The notes under the pieces: generated by a model
Seen by the model: the letters and a program-made list of their open reading frames with translations, nothing else
Told to the model about the DNA's origin: nothing
The model's database searches: none
In this document: positions 33,052 through 45,060 of the stretch, in pieces
Numbering within the stretch: position 1 is the stretch's first letter
How the letters are laid out: each line of letters begins with the position of its first letter
NCBI GenBank assembly: GCA_907163375.1
Contig: CAJQUW010009037.1
Coordinates: 1-64,000, forward strand
Origin: Prostheceraeus crozeri
Lineage: Eukaryota > Platyhelminthes > Polycladida > Euryleptidae
DNA: 64,000 nt
Direction: 5' to 3'
Position numbers and translations under genes: made by a program

Positions 33052-34065
33052 TCACATTATGTGTTTTGAATGAGTCATCGCAATGAACTATCGCCCACAC
33101 GTGTCGGTGAAAAGGTTGAACAAGACTGATTAGATTCTTATCTAACTGACTGGTGCTTTACCATTTCTCGAGTCAGAGCTATTTATAGACATGAGTCAGC
33201 AGTGTGGCTGATGTTTCCTAAGCCGAAGAAATTTTCATGATGTTACAATCGTTGGTGAGGATGTTAACTTACAAACTCTGACATGGTTATGACTTAATTT
33301 TATACTTTACCTATCTTGCAAACAGTAAAATGTTTGTCACTTTATTTTATACTTTAACCTATAAATTGCTAAAGTCGATAATCTATGGGGATAGGGTTGC
33401 CTACGGTTGGATTTAGGGATTTAGGGTTTTATATAGCATAAGTGAATGTTAACCGTTAGTGTATAGTACATTTATTAACTAAACCATTTGTGAATGACAT
33501 TATTCCTAACATTACAAACATCAACTTTATCTCTAACTCTACAAACAGTGAAATGCTTGTCACTGTATTTTATACTTTACCTATTTTACAAACCTTACAC
33601 ACAACAACTTAATTTCTAACTTTACAAACTCTGAAACGATTCTAACTTTATTTCAAACTTTACAAACATCAACTTTATTTCAAACTTTACAAACGTCAAC
33701 TTTATTTCTAACTTTACAAACAGTGAAATGATTCTGATTTCATTTTATATTTCACCTATCTTACAAACAGTGACATGCTTATGACATTATTACCAAGTCA
33801 GTCCCACCTATTTGAACCGCAATTTTATGTGAAAGGAAAACGACACAGTATGTACATGATATGTTATTCATCATCACAGCCGATTTTCATAGCACCGCAC
33901 ATAGGTAATACTGATGGTAGCAGAAAACAAAGTTTTTATGGCTCACATCACTGGAGAAAACAAAGTCATTGAAGGAAACTGTACAAGGGCAAAACAAAGT
34001 CAGGAAAACCAGTTGATATGCAAGTCATGATATGAAGTGATCAGGATATAGGATATGGACGCATA
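33052..34065. other. Spacer of element A with short AT-rich repeats and TGAGTCA sites
   Basis: TGAGTCA occurs at 33,071 and 33,192, the latter next to TATTTATAGA. From about 33,290 to 33,780 variants of CTTTACAAACATCAACTTTATT and AACAGTGAAATG recur many times. No gene was recognised; it separates the plus-strand block from the minus-strand PolB. Confidence 0.6.
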
Positions 34066-37000
34066 TTACAAGAGACTCACAGCACCCCATAGAAAACGCC
34101 ATTGAGTGAAAAAGCAAAACATCAACCACAACAGAGAGGAAGCATTCATCATCATACATCGCCGGACGGAGGAGGGAAAAAGTTTCTGTCTCTTGGGTAG
34201 AGGTAGATGACTGTCTGGATGGCCGTACGGTAATGAGTGGTTAGGACTCATCCAGCATCGCTTGTCTTCCCAAGCTGAAAACCCCTCGTTTCCTAAACGT
34301 CGTTGTTCTGACTTGATGCGACTGTGATTTTAAAATGGTCATTTCTACTTTTTTAATCTTAAGTGAATCCAAGGCATCTTAATAGTCCCTATGTTTCATT
34401 TTTCTAACGATTGACTTCGAGATGCCTTTCGTCCGTTTAATAGAAAGCTCTGAAGATGATGGAGTACATCTTGGGGCGAAGCACGATCATCTCCTCTATC
34501 TGTTTGCCGGCACACTCATCCTTGAAGCAGCCAAGCTTCGCTTTATTTAGGGTAGAGTAAAGCGGATGGTTAGTGGGATAGTTGGAACTATCAAACTTGG
34601 GTGCTAAATATTTTAAAATGTCTTCCTGCTTGACTTGGCTAGTGGTTGTCAAAGCTAGGAAGAAGCTGTCTGTATCGCCTCCTACTAATTCCACATGTTG
34701 GATCAATGGGCAAGTTTTGAAAGTGTGGTAGAAAAACTTGTACATTTCTAACTTGAAGTGATCCAAGACAGCTTGACCGACATAAATGGGCTTGCAAAGT
34801 TCTACTTTGGATTTTAACATTTTAAAACCAGTGATGTCTTCGGAAATGACATCATGGTGACAAAACAGCGGTGAGCGGCATAACTTGATACTCGTTTCCG
34901 GATCAGTTACGATACGATAGTCCATGCGCTTTCTTACATCCTCCATGGTTTTACCAAAGAGGGCATTATTCTTAAATTTAAAGAAGTCCTTTTCGAAAGG
35001 ATTCTTGGATTCAGCCCGTTTCTTACTATTAAATTCTATATAGGGTTTTAGAAAGGGCTTCTGCCTAAACTGGATAGCGCGATGGACTTTGTCAAGTTGC
35101 ATCTCCATACCTAGATAGAATTTGAGGATGGAATAGTGCACGATATAATGCTGCTTGTTCAATTGGGTGAGCAACAACTTCCCAGTGGGTTTATATTTTA
35201 AGTCATTTTCCGCCTCATATTTCTTATTGTGTTCTTCCATAAAGGGAGAGAACATATCTGGACTGACTATGCCAGATTCGGGTGCGAGAAGAAAATCAGC
35301 TGTCTTATTCTTAATACATTCTGGATAGATGAGGTTGACTTCAAATAAATAACCTATGTCGGCCTTATCTCCCAGTGCCATGATGTGTGCTGGATTGGAG
35401 AAGTTTTCAATGTCATGGGGCTCTACCCATTGGAAGTCAGACTGTGGCAAAGGCTTGGATAATGGACTCCCATATAAACTATTTTGGTCTATGTACATTA
35501 GTTGCGTGGTCGATCCTATGTCTTGGGTGCTGTTGATAACATGTTTGTTAACAAATGTCAAGCCACCCCTAATACCACGTTCAAATAACGTGTACATTTC
35601 TGCATCTTGCAGTAAATGTATTCTCTCTTTCGTCATCTTAAAGGCTGACTGATAGGACAGACTCGGTAGACTAACAAAATAGATGGGGTCTAGGCCGTCC
35701 TGTTCTAATGTGACTTTCCTAAATGTCTCAAACACGTCAGCCAATAGATAGGCGTCTAATTTAAAGTAGGCAAGCATGTAGTCACCAAACGTGCGACACC
35801 TAAATTCTAACCATGCTTGCTCTTCATACCTATAATCATCCAGCGAACAGTCCTCACCCGTCAAATCATTTTCAAATTTATCGATGGACGGAAGGGATGT
35901 CTCCTTCAATGTATCCATTGAACTAAAATAACTATAAGGAAACACCCCTTTTCGTCGTATCAGACTGTCACTTATGTTGGGATAGTCTTTCCTTAAATGT
36001 TGAGTGAGGGGAAGTGTTTCTAAATTATTAGCCAACGCGGCTAAGGAAGAAGACATAAACTGGAAACTGTCTAAAAACTTTATGTCATAGAAGACAGGCT
36101 TCCCCTCCTTCGTCTTATCAACTTGTACTTTGGCAGTGATGCACATAAATTTTTCCTTACTTCCTTACTTTGTGCAATCACTTTGGATGACCAGGATTTC
36201 ATTTTACCGAATCCATGGCGAATGATGATGTGAGCATCATAACATTTAAAGTTATGAAAGATGACGGGCAGCGTTCGCCGTTTGAGCCTAAGATCCATGT
36301 TACATCTACTGCATAAGGCAGACCTAAATTTACTACTGAGATGGCAATGGTCCCTCACTTTCTTATATTGCTGATCATCAAAGAAATGAACAGCAGCGGG
36401 GGCATTCCATGATCCTATCAAATTTGGGTTTATCGGCTTCTGGGTGGTTGTCGCTATAGACTAGGAGAAGATTGACAACCCGGTCGTAGGTACTTTGGCG
36501 GTTGTTATACCTAACACCCCTACGACCTTTTCCCAGAGATGGACAACTATCTTAATTTCATTCAATTTTTCAAATTGGGCCATGCCTTTAAAATCTAATG
36601 TGTTAACATCTAACCCGTCAAACTTAAGCTCATCCTCCCATTCACGATAGTGAGCGATTCGTTCACGATGTACACTTATATCATTATAGTGAAGAATGGA
36701 GAGGACGGCATACTTGAAACACTGGGACTGACACTCTACATTGATGAAAGCCTTTTTGTTAGCCAGTGCTTTGGGTAGGGTGAAACAACCACTCCCTTGC
36801 AAATTTTCTAAAAGAATGATTTTAATGTCTACTTTCTCTATCCCATCGAAAACCAGACCGCTATCTCTTTCATTAAATTTATTAAAGTTGCTGGCGAGAT
36901 AGGTGGCATGTCCCTCCATCCACTCGTTTACATCACCTATCAGATCAGCAGCACAGGAGGCTATCCTAATGGTCACAGTGGACTCTACTTCTCCCGTGCT

Positions 37001-37733
37001 ACTGTCTACCTTATTGAAACGAGCAGTGAGATAGAACATGCCTTTGAGCAAAAATCTATCTAAGCTCGTCAACATTTGATGAATTAAACCTGTATTATTC
37101 ATCAAGAAAGGATGAATATCTTGTAAAGGTTCAGAGCTTTCTAACTCATAGTCGCGAACGAGCCTCTCAAGGGAAAACTTGCTCAACCTTAGAGTGACGT
37201 TGTTGTCAGTGTAAAGCTCAGTGGGATGTGTGTGACAGAGTGTGTGCGAAGAGAGAACGAACTCTGTGGGAAAGGTCTTCTGACACGAAGAACAGGAAAA
37301 GCCGACGTGCGATGAAGGATGCTTCCTACCTGATGACGTTGGTGGTTGCCTCACAGTGCCACAGAAACCGCCTTCGATGTGGACTCGCAAGTTGGTGCTG
37401 TTGTAGAACGTGCGTCCACAACCTTCACACTTGGGTCGTTGAGGGATCGGTCGGCGCTTTCCTCCTCTGCAGGCATTGCCAGCGGTGTGACGTCTCAAAC
37501 TGTAGGCTGAGGCGAAGACCCTGTCACACCACTGGCATCGAAAGTCCTTCTCCTCTTCGACTTCAATCTCCCTCTCTTCTCATACTATCTCCAACTCCTC
37601 CTGCCTCAACAGTCTCTCTCCCGACTCGACGGAGAGGAGAGGGAGTTCGACTGCTGCTGCAGGTGATGGTGGCGATGCTGGGATGATGATGGGGGGGAGG
37701 GAACGTCACCGTCCAGGAGAACCGTCACCAGAT
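34066..37733 (-). pseudogene. Protein-primed family B DNA polymerase (PolB) of element A, about three breaks
   Basis: N-terminal C2H2-type fingers (CEGCGRTFYNSTNLRVHIEG, then CSSCQKTFPTEF) come first, then the element-specific module (FSLERLVRDYEL, then GIEKVDIKI), then CFKYAVLSILHYNDI. The polymerase part follows: FHNFKCYDAHII (exonuclease region), YIDQNSLYGSPLS (motif A), KNNALFGKTMEDV (motif B) and GGDTDSFFLALT (motif C). The end shows LPYGH then KRQK, as in element B. The overall length is normal for Polinton PolB. It replicates the element in related Polintons. It is transcribed away from the TBP-like gene. Confidence 0.85.
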
Positions 37734-37824
37734 CTGTTGAGAAAAAGAGAAAAGAGATTAGTAACATGATCATGATTTCAAGTTTGAAGTTTCATCCCCC
37801 AATTTCCCAATCACGGTCACTTAC

Positions 37825-38404
37825 CATCTAAGGACTTGATCTCCGGCAACACCGATGGACAACACCGTGGTGACGGGGAGCAGGCGGTGGAGGTGGGACG
37901 ATGACGATGCCCGAGAGAGGAGTCGGACTTTGAGCGGAGGTAGATGGGCGGGAAGGTAGGGTTGAAAATTCAGCATTGAATCTCCGCCTCGCGGCTTCTC
38001 CCCACTTCTTCATCTTGGCCATATATGTAGAGAGGAAAGAGAGATTAGAGATTGAGACAAGGATGATGCAGAGGATCTGAAACAGCCTAAACATGTGATG
38101 TTAAAGGTACTTACACTTGCCAAGCCGCTCATAGGCTTCCCCGATTGCTCCTTGGGGGACGGGTTCCCCATTACGAATGCATTCATGTACTGAAAAAGAA
38201 TGACGGCAAAGATAAGCAGAGGTAAAATTTGGATTCGGTTTAAACATGAACAACATAAGGGAAGGGCTCTTGATTTTAATTGGGATGTCTATCCTAATGA
38301 TGTTAGTAATAGAGTCAACCTTGTTACAAATACTTACATTGCTCGATGGTGGCCTTTTCCATCTCGACAGCAATGCGGTAGTTCTCAATTTTTGCAAACT
38401 CCAT
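37825..38404 (-). other. Candidate 5' exons upstream of PolB (element A)
   Basis: Three stretches with GT-AG borders lie in line on the minus strand: 38,404-38,338 (starts ATG, MEFAKIENYRIAVEMEKA), 38,189-38,115 (HECIRNGEPVPQGAIGEAYE) and about 38,015-37,825 (MKKWGEAARRRF, then a proline-rich end). Donors read GTAAGT in all three. Polintons with spliced genes are known. Whether these exons belong to PolB or to a separate gene cannot be told. Confidence 0.45.
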
Positions 38405-38895
38405 GACAGATAGTCGATTGTAGATTACGTCAGCAGATTTCAATCACTGAAAAGGAAAGATGAGAATCGTTTCATTTGCCTAGTCAACGTTTATCATGGG
38501 AACAACAATTAAAGTGACATCTAATGAATTACATTCCACTCTACTCCATATCATAAAGACTAACCTTTGTCGAATGGCTAAAGTACTCTGACCTGGCGAG
38601 AGAAAGCGTCACGTTGAGTATGAAGTCGAACGCCCAACATGAGCAACGGCTCAGAGGTTTCGGTCTAACAAACGACGAACAACCCGTGCAACGCAATCCC
38701 TCTACGGCAGTACCTGCCGTCCCGAAGGAACGCTCGAGTAAAGGAGGTATTACAGCGATGATATGTTTTATGAGCAGAAGATGTGATAGCAAGAGACTAT
38801 TCAACTTGATAGCAAGTCAAAACAACCTGATAGCAGGAGCTCACCGACACTCACCTTGTGAAAGATAAATGTGAAGAGCAGAGCTGGTGCACTGC

Positions 38896-38905
38896 CTTTT
38901 ATAAG
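38896..38905 (-). promoter_or_regulatory. TATA box, minus strand
   Basis: CTTATAAAAG on the minus strand, with an ATTGG about 45 bases upstream. It fits as promoter of the minus-strand exons beginning at 38,404, through an untranslated leader. Confidence 0.5.
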
Positions 38906-39042
38906 ATTTTCCTAAGCGGTGAATGGATCAGACCTCTCGTCCAATCACAGACGAGCTAGAGTTCCCGATGTGCGTACGCACAATTGTAACGCGTTATTGA
39001 AATCGTGTTAGGCAAACATGATGTTTAGCAATAGACTCAACC

Positions 39043-39495
39043 ATGGCACCTGAAGTCAATACATTGAAACATGATGATTGCACGATTCGTTTTCATCAAG
39101 AGTGCTTCGGAGGCTTAATACAAGATTACATCCTTGAGTTTCAAAGGGAGGAGACAGAATTGGAAGCATGTTTAGACCACACACGAAAAATATTTACGGA
39201 GTTGATATCTTATTTCAAAGACAGTCTCATCAAGGCTCATTTAATTGCACATGTCAATTACATTCATTTTCCAGAAGGTGAAGTAGCGGAAAGTGTTGAT
39301 TTTCAATTTCGTTCCTATGGACAAGAATATGTTACTGATGCTTCTGAGTTTTATACACGACATCTGCGGAAGATTATTTCTCGTATGGACAACTTTCATG
39401 GTTACGGCGATCATTTGCTTCTGAATAAAATAAAGCATATTGTCATTGCTATTAGTAAAGTGGGTTTCAATGATGTTGAATCAAAGACCAAATAA
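39043..39495 (+). CDS. Free-standing PolB N-module homologue, paralogue 3 (element A)
   Basis: A 150-residue protein with TIRFHQECFGGLIQDYILEF at the start, LIKAHLIAHVNYI, FRSYGQEYV, YTRHLRKIISRMDNF and NKIKHIVIAI at the end. It lines up with the proteins at 27,943 and 30,584 over its full length. AATAAA overlaps the stop region (about 39,488), so its mRNA is probably polyadenylated. Three copies of one small gene in one element suggest selection for dosage or different partners. Confidence 0.7.
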   Translation: MAPEVNTLKHDDCTIRFHQECFGGLIQDYILEFQREETELEACLDHTRKIFTELISYFKDSLIKAHLIAHVNYIHFPEGEVAESVDFQFRSYGQEYVTDASEFYTRHLRKIISRMDNFHGYGDHLLLNKIKHIVIAISKVGFNDVESKTK

Positions 39496-40340
39496 AGTAT
39501 TTTTCATGACATTTGTGTTGTGCTAAACTTTCTAGCGCTGTGGTGAACACTGTTTTCATATGTAACATTCTAAACTCTCATTGCAGTACAAGACTGCTCT
39601 TAGTAAACCTGATGAAGCGAATCTAACAGTCATGTAGTTTGAATTTTCTAATAGGGAAACATTTCGCAACTGTCTCCAATAAAACTTTTTAACACTGTGA
39701 AAGTAAGTTACAAGACAATCTACACTGTGCAGTAAAACCTTCTAAAACTTTCTAATGCTGCTGTGAGTTCGGTCAGTCATACAACGTCAATGATCAAACT
39801 TTATTTTCACAAACGTGCGTTGCTGTAAAACTAGTTGACTGTACTAACGCTTACATTTTATGACATGTGTGTTTCATAAAACATCATGATCAAACTTTTC
39901 TAACTATACATCAACCTGTGGTGCAGTAAAACGTTTACAAACCATGATACAGTTTCTGGCTAGACTTACGAATAAAACGTTGATGATCAAACTTTCTAAC
40001 TATACATCAACCTGTGTTGCAATAAAACTTTTGCAAACCATGATAAAGTTTCTGACTAGACTTATGAATAAACCTTCGATGATTAAACTTTATTTTCACA
40101 AACGTGCGTCGCGGTAAACTATTTCACTACACTAACACTTGCATTTCATGACATGTGTGTTTCATAAAACGCCATGATCAAATTTTCTAACTATACATCA
40201 ACCTGTGTCGCAGTAAAATTATTTGACTATACTAGACTTTGCTTTTGCAAACCATGATACACTTTCTGATTAGACTTACGAATAAACCTTCAATGATCAA
40301 ACTTTCTAACTATACATCAACCTGTGCTGCAGTAAAACTT
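39496..40340. repeat. Spacer of interleaved ~60-180-bp repeats (element A)
   Basis: CAAACTTTCTAACTATACATCAACCTGTG-type text recurs about five times from 39,885 to 40,325, interleaved with CATGACATGTGTGTTTCATAAAAC (twice) and TTTTCACAAACGTGCGT (twice). No coding region is seen. AATAAAAC or AATAAACC motifs recur and could act as polyadenylation signals for both flanking genes. Confidence 0.65.
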
Positions 40341-40510
40341 TTGTACGACACTGACAAGAGCTTGTTCACAAGCAAAGAGAGAAGTCTGTGACGTGTTGCG
40401 TGTGGCGCATGAATGTCCTCCCTTCATTCCATTCATCATTTTTCTTCCCCTCAGCATTCCATATCCGAAGATATGTGGCGGGCTTGGGACCGCTTTAGCT
40501 GCATTAGATG

Positions 40511-40528
40511 GTTGGCCCTTAAAGAGCC
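40511..40528 (-). terminator. Histone-type stem-loop, minus strand
   Basis: The minus strand reads GGCTCTTTAAGGGCC followed by AACC. It is one base shorter in the loop than GGCTCTCTTAAGGGCC at 24,700 and very like 28,890-28,905. It starts about 30 bases after the stop of the zinc/coiled-coil gene when the intron at 40,575-40,636 is removed. Confidence 0.5.
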
Positions 40529-40557
40529 CATGGGTCGTTCTCCGTCCACCGACACTC

Positions 40558-41684
40558 TCACTTCTGCAAACACTCTGAAAGAAAAAGAATAGGAGATTAG
40601 AGGCGGCAAGGAAATGATGATGTTGAAGTAACTTACTGGGCAACTTCTTCCAAACTTTTCGGACGACGAAGTCCTCCAGCTCTCCAGTGATGTTCAAATT
40701 GATATGTAGGCACCGGACTCCGTCGCCCTCATAGCATTGCTGAGTCACATTAGGGTCGTCAGTGATTGTGGGGACGTCACATATATTATTTTCAAAGAGG
40801 GGAAGATGGACTTCATACACTCTTCTTTTTCTACTCTTCAAACACTCATGCAGTCGCTCAACTTCACCCGCCAACCTCTTATTTATACCCTTCACTTCCT
40901 CCGTCTCCTTCACCACGCTTCGCATACGCTCTATCTCTTCATCCTTCCTCGACAAACTCGCCTGCAAACTCTCCACCAAACCTGCCTTCCTCATCAACTC
41001 GCTCCTTTCCGCCATCCATTCCTTCTCCTTCTTTCTCATACTCTCCAACTCTTCCCTCGTTGCCCTATACCCCTCAACCTTTGCCACCAGCTCTTCATTC
41101 TCCTTCAAAACTTTTCTATTTACACTTTCCAAACCCATCACACGATCCTTCAACCTAACAAATGCCTCCGTATCACACCCCTCTTCCCGCCGTGGCGATG
41201 ACGCTGCCATCGGCTTACCCACTTCCTCACCCTCCCCCTCAAGATCACCGATATCCCCAAACAAATCCTTAATCACCTTATCCAAATCAACATCATCCTT
41301 CTTCTTCATTTCCGCTCTCAACTCAACTTCCTCACTCGAACTCTCATCACTCGCCTTCGTCACCTATTTCTCCCCAACCACGCCCTCAATCGTTGCCACC
41401 GCCTTCCTCACCTCTTCCCTTTCCAACAACTCTCCCTCAAACCACTCCTTGAACCCTGCCATAGCTATATTACCAGTTGGACACTCGTTGTGATCCTTAA
41501 TAAATGCCACCTCATTCCCTTCCCCACATACCACCCGATGATGGACGCACACTTTCAACAACACCTCTCTCATATGCACGCCCACCGTCCCCTCTTTAAT
41601 GTGCTTCCTCAGCTCACTACCTCTGGCAATCTTGCCGCAACTGCATTTGCCAACCAACATTTTTGCATTGCTTGATTTCGTCAT
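40558..41684 (-). pseudogene. Zinc-binding/coiled-coil protein (element A), about one break
   Basis: The N-terminal 90 residues hold a Cys/His pattern (KCSCGKIARGSELRKHI, then CVHHRVVC and HNECPTGN). A long acidic and then strongly heptad-patterned coiled coil follows, with many Glu, Lys and Arg, and then a short Cys-containing end (CYEGDGVRCLHINLNITG). A 62-bp GT-AG intron (40,575-40,636) lies near the 3' end. Element B has a gene of the same layout at 51,157. A structural, scaffold or regulatory role is possible; no family was recognised. The long plus-strand Ser/Phe-rich frames here are its antisense shadow. Confidence 0.5.
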
Positions 41685-41933
41685 TATGATTCTGTAAAGA
41701 TAGAGTAAAATTTGATGGCAAGTGTTTATAGGATACTACTTGCTGATATGCATTGAAAGACTAAGTCATCAAACGTTTGATAGCAAACGTTGGAATAAAA
41801 TCGTCAACCAAAGTTAAAGAGTATGATTCCTAGCTTTATCCTAAATCCCAAAGTTTGATAGCAAAGCTTGTCAGAGCACTCACCGTTCGTCTTGCAACTT
41901 GAAACAGGAGTGAAGACTAGAGAAAAGTCGCGG

Positions 41934-41943
41934 TTTATATACC
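41934..41943 (-). promoter_or_regulatory. TATA box, minus strand
   Basis: GGTATATAAACC on the minus strand, about 250 bases upstream of the ATG at 41,684, just before an untranslated stretch. Probable promoter of the zinc/coiled-coil gene. Confidence 0.55.
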
Positions 41944-41949
41944 CAGCGA

Positions 41950-42844
41950 GCACAAAGCTATGATTCAGACCTTCCTTATTTGGTCATGCTTTTAACTTGA
42001 CAACAGCAGTTTTACCATGTATGGGCATCGGCAGTCACCGTGCTTTCTGTTACCAACTCCCAACACAAAGACGGATTCCCCTATCACGCAAAAAGGTTTG
42101 ACGTCAATGCTTGCAGTAGCCATCCCATTTTTACCAAGTTACAATGACAAATGATAGACGTTGCCAAGCCTGAGTTACTGAGGCTAGACGAAGAAGGCCT
42201 GATAGCAAGCCAGCAACCGTTTGGGTGTTAAGCTCTTGAATCCGTTACAGGCATTACTCAGAGGGGATCTTATCCCAGCTCCAAGGCCTCGACCCACAAA
42301 TCCAACCTCGGGCGGACAGAGCGTGCGTCATATCACTGTGTTGGTATCCGGGCCCCAGTTTTGACATGAAAACCGGTGGAGTTATTTACAAGAGGAAACG
42401 ACCCAAGTCACAGAGACTCATAAACGACTGCTTTTTATTCAAAAACTTTAATTATTATCATTAAATATGAATTTAAATTTTTCAGTATTTTAGTACTACT
42501 CATAAAACGTTTATAAGTAGTCTGTCACCTACAGCACAGCAAGAGCTGTCGAATGTTTTTTCAATCAAGTCTAAAGGACTTGTAGAAGCAAAGTTATAGC
42601 CGTTTGAAGATTTCGGCCTACTATCATCAAATGGTCAGTCGTGCTATACTGACTAACCTATTAGTCTGACACCTTAGCTGATATCAGCAATGGAAAGTCA
42701 GAAGTCCGATATCGATACTCAAGAGAAACGACTTACCTGTAGTCAGTTTCTCAACTTAGTGAAATTCCTCTCCCGATCCCATTCTTATATACCCTGTGAA
42801 TATGCAATCGATAAGAGGGGGTGGGGGTAGGGGTCAAAACATTT
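41950..42844. other. Spacer between the last gene and right TIR of element A
   Basis: A further minus-strand TATA (GGGTATATAAGAAT, 42,785-42,794) with a donor-like CTACAGGTAAGT near 42,738 suggests an untranslated first exon of a minus-strand transcript. No open frame of interest was found. 42,235-42,420 is richer in GC but unrecognised. Confidence 0.45.
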
Positions 42845-43852
42845 GTCTCAAATTTGACGCTGATTCCAAATCTGGTCTCTGTTTGCCCGTCCGACGCTTG
42901 CTTCACCCGCTAGAGCGATTTTCATAAACATTCTAACTCTGTCGTTTTTCGCCAATCTCCCAAAATCTTAAATGACGCCTCACATCTAAACGAAGGAAGA
43001 TACGAACAAGCCATGTTTTCCACTGAATTTTTCTCACTCTTAGCTTTCAAACGAGCTATTGCACGACTTTCTACGATGTCTACAACCAAAGTTAGAAGAT
43101 CGCTGCCGAGGGGGGGTGGGGGTGGGGGTCAGAACTTTTTCTCTCCGATTGAGTTGGGAAGACGTTCCTAGACCCAAAATTGTCCAAAACGTCCGAATTT
43201 GCACTCCATTTTCCCATCCGAGGCCTCCTTCATGTCGAAAAACGACTTTTCTCATCCCAAAACCTCCAAAACCTGACTTTTTCCAACTCTGACGGTTTCC
43301 TGCCATTTTCCTCCCTAAACCCAAGAAAATGAGTCCAAACTGAGCTTTCCACGGCATTTTTCTCACTCCCAGCTTTCAAATGAGCTATGGCACGACTTTC
43401 TACGATGTCTACAACCAAAGTTGGAAGTGTGACAGGAGGGGGTGCGGGTGGGGGTCAGAACTTTTTCTCTCCGATTGAGTTGGAAATCACACCACAGATG
43501 TAGAATTTCACGTAGAGTCCGAATCTGGCCTCCGTTTTCCCATCCGAGGCCTCCTTCCTGTCGAAAAACGACTTTTCTCATCCCAAAACCACCATCATCC
43601 ACCCTTTCCGCACTCTATCCTTCCCACATTCCTACCCTTCTCCCTTCCTACCCCTTACCCGAACAATCCTTCCTTCCTTCCAGAGGGGGGGAACAGTTTC
43701 CTCCTCTCGGACCCATTCCTCCCAGCACATCCTTGACCACCTCCCTCACCTTCCTTCCAGAGGGTGGGGGTGGGGGCTGAGTCAGCATGATGACTCATCG
43801 ATGACTCATCACTGCACCGCACTGTCCTTGAATTTGGAATGGGGTTACTACT
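42845..43852 (-). repeat. Element A right TIR
   Basis: Reverse complement of the left TIR, with the same ~332-bp subrepeats. Its tip holds GCTGAGTCAGCA (43,776-43,787) and TGACTCA at 43,791 and 43,802, one AP-1 site more than the left tip. Ends GTTACTACT before the TTTGAC target copy. Confidence 0.9.
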
Positions 43853-43858
43853 TTTGAC

Positions 43859-44909
43859 CTTTTCATATAAATCATTTTGTGTGAAAATGAATAAAAGGAT
43901 ACATTTTAAATCGATTATTGCTAATAAATGCTAATACTATTCAAGAAACAATCTTAAGTGCAAGTAGTATTAGAGTAAGCGGATAATCAGGCAATTATTG
44001 AAGGAAGTCATCATTAACCAATCATGTCAGCAGACTTCTTTTGCAATAAATCATAACGTGTCGAAACGCTTGAGAATTGTCTTCTAACAATTGGACTTTC
44101 TTTATTTTGACTCTGAATGCTCTATATCCCCAACGCATTTGCAGTTCATTTATTTTGCGAGAGGACGCTTTGATGATGAATTATTTCCATCATTGTTAAG
44201 AAAGGAAGTAAGTACAAAGACGATTGTGTTCATGTCTTCTGCGGGAAGTACGTTCTCAATAAGAGACAAGAGTTGAATTAATTTAAATGAAGAGAAAGTT
44301 TTTCCTCCTTACCTGTCTGTCGGGTGCGCAACATCACTTAAGTTATTTTTTCCATTCTTTGATAGCATTTCCCACCTGTATCAAATCGACCTATTTACTA
44401 CTTACTCCCGAGGCAAAATGTAAAAGATTCAGACATTATAATTCTGTACACCTGTAATGTTGTGTTATACGCTCAGCAAAAGTTTCATCGACCAATACCT
44501 CAGTGTCAGAGATGACCTCAAGTTGGTTTATGAAAAGTAGGCTATTTTTGTGAAGTGAAGTTGTCAACACGCAAACTGATGAGAATGCTTAGCATGCAGT
44601 CATCTGCATTTTTCAAGCAAATTTGCAATTATTTTATGGAGCTTTTGATACAGCTTGGATTTTGAATCTATAATATGTAAAATTTCTCTATAAATGGGCA
44701 CTACGAATCAGTGCAGTCGCTGAGAGGGTGGGCGGTGTAGTCGGCCACCGCCTTCAACGTGAGTAGTAGAAAATTACTCTGTGATAGAAATATATGCATG
44801 ACTTTTGGACCCTTCAACTTAGACTTTTACCTTTGATGAGTTGGAAAATCGCTGCATTCGCAATAACTCGACAAAGGCTTAAGATAATTCGTCACCCTGC
44901 GTACTTTTT
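43859..44909. other. Host DNA between the two elements, no gene recognised
   Basis: AT-rich, with a short GC-rich piece near 44,715-44,765 that ends in a donor-like GTGAGTAG. Possibly the 5' part of the hAT remnant that follows. Confidence 0.35.
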
Positions 44910-45060
44910 AAAAATGTCCGTGTGTTTGTGCAGAAAACCTGAGAATCTTTTGTTGCCTACCAACCACTACTGCGACTGCCGAAAGAATATTTTCAGAATT
45001 GAAGCTTTTGAAGTCCGATTTGCAGTCTACAATAGGTGAGTTGCATTATTTGAAATGCCC
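44910..45060 (+). pseudogene. hAT transposase C-terminal (dimerisation) fragment
   Basis: The plus strand encodes LPTTTATAERIFSELKLLK, then LQSTIGELHYLKC. This is the typical hAT C-terminal dimerisation signature (T-T-A-T-A-E-R-x-F-S-x-L-K-x-I-K). The rest of the transposase is absent or unreadable, so this is a remnant. Confidence 0.7.

Larger units (their letters stand above)
26880..43852. mobile_element. Element A: Polinton/Maverick-type element, both ends present
   Basis: The element is 16,973 bp. It starts AGTAGTAAC and ends GTTACTACT, the AGT-type ends usual for Polintons. TTTGAC directly flanks both sides (26,874-26,879 and 43,853-43,858), the expected 6-bp target duplication. The TIRs are about 1 kb. 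Contents in order: PolB-module paralogue, small acidic protein, PC4-like protein, RING-like protein, DEDDh exonuclease, second module paralogue, second PC4-like protein, TBP-like protein, PolB (minus), third paralogue, zinc/coiled-coil gene (minus). No capsid, protease, ATPase or integrase gene was recognised. It is a fossil with roughly five breaks in all. The TIR arms look about 95-98% identical by eye, so it is of moderate to young age. Confidence 0.85.

Noticed and set aside
40737-41493. Long plus-strand Ser/Phe/Leu-rich frames (up to 243 codons)
   Set aside because: They are antisense to the coiled-coil gene; the minus strand has the meaningful Cys/His and heptad patterns.
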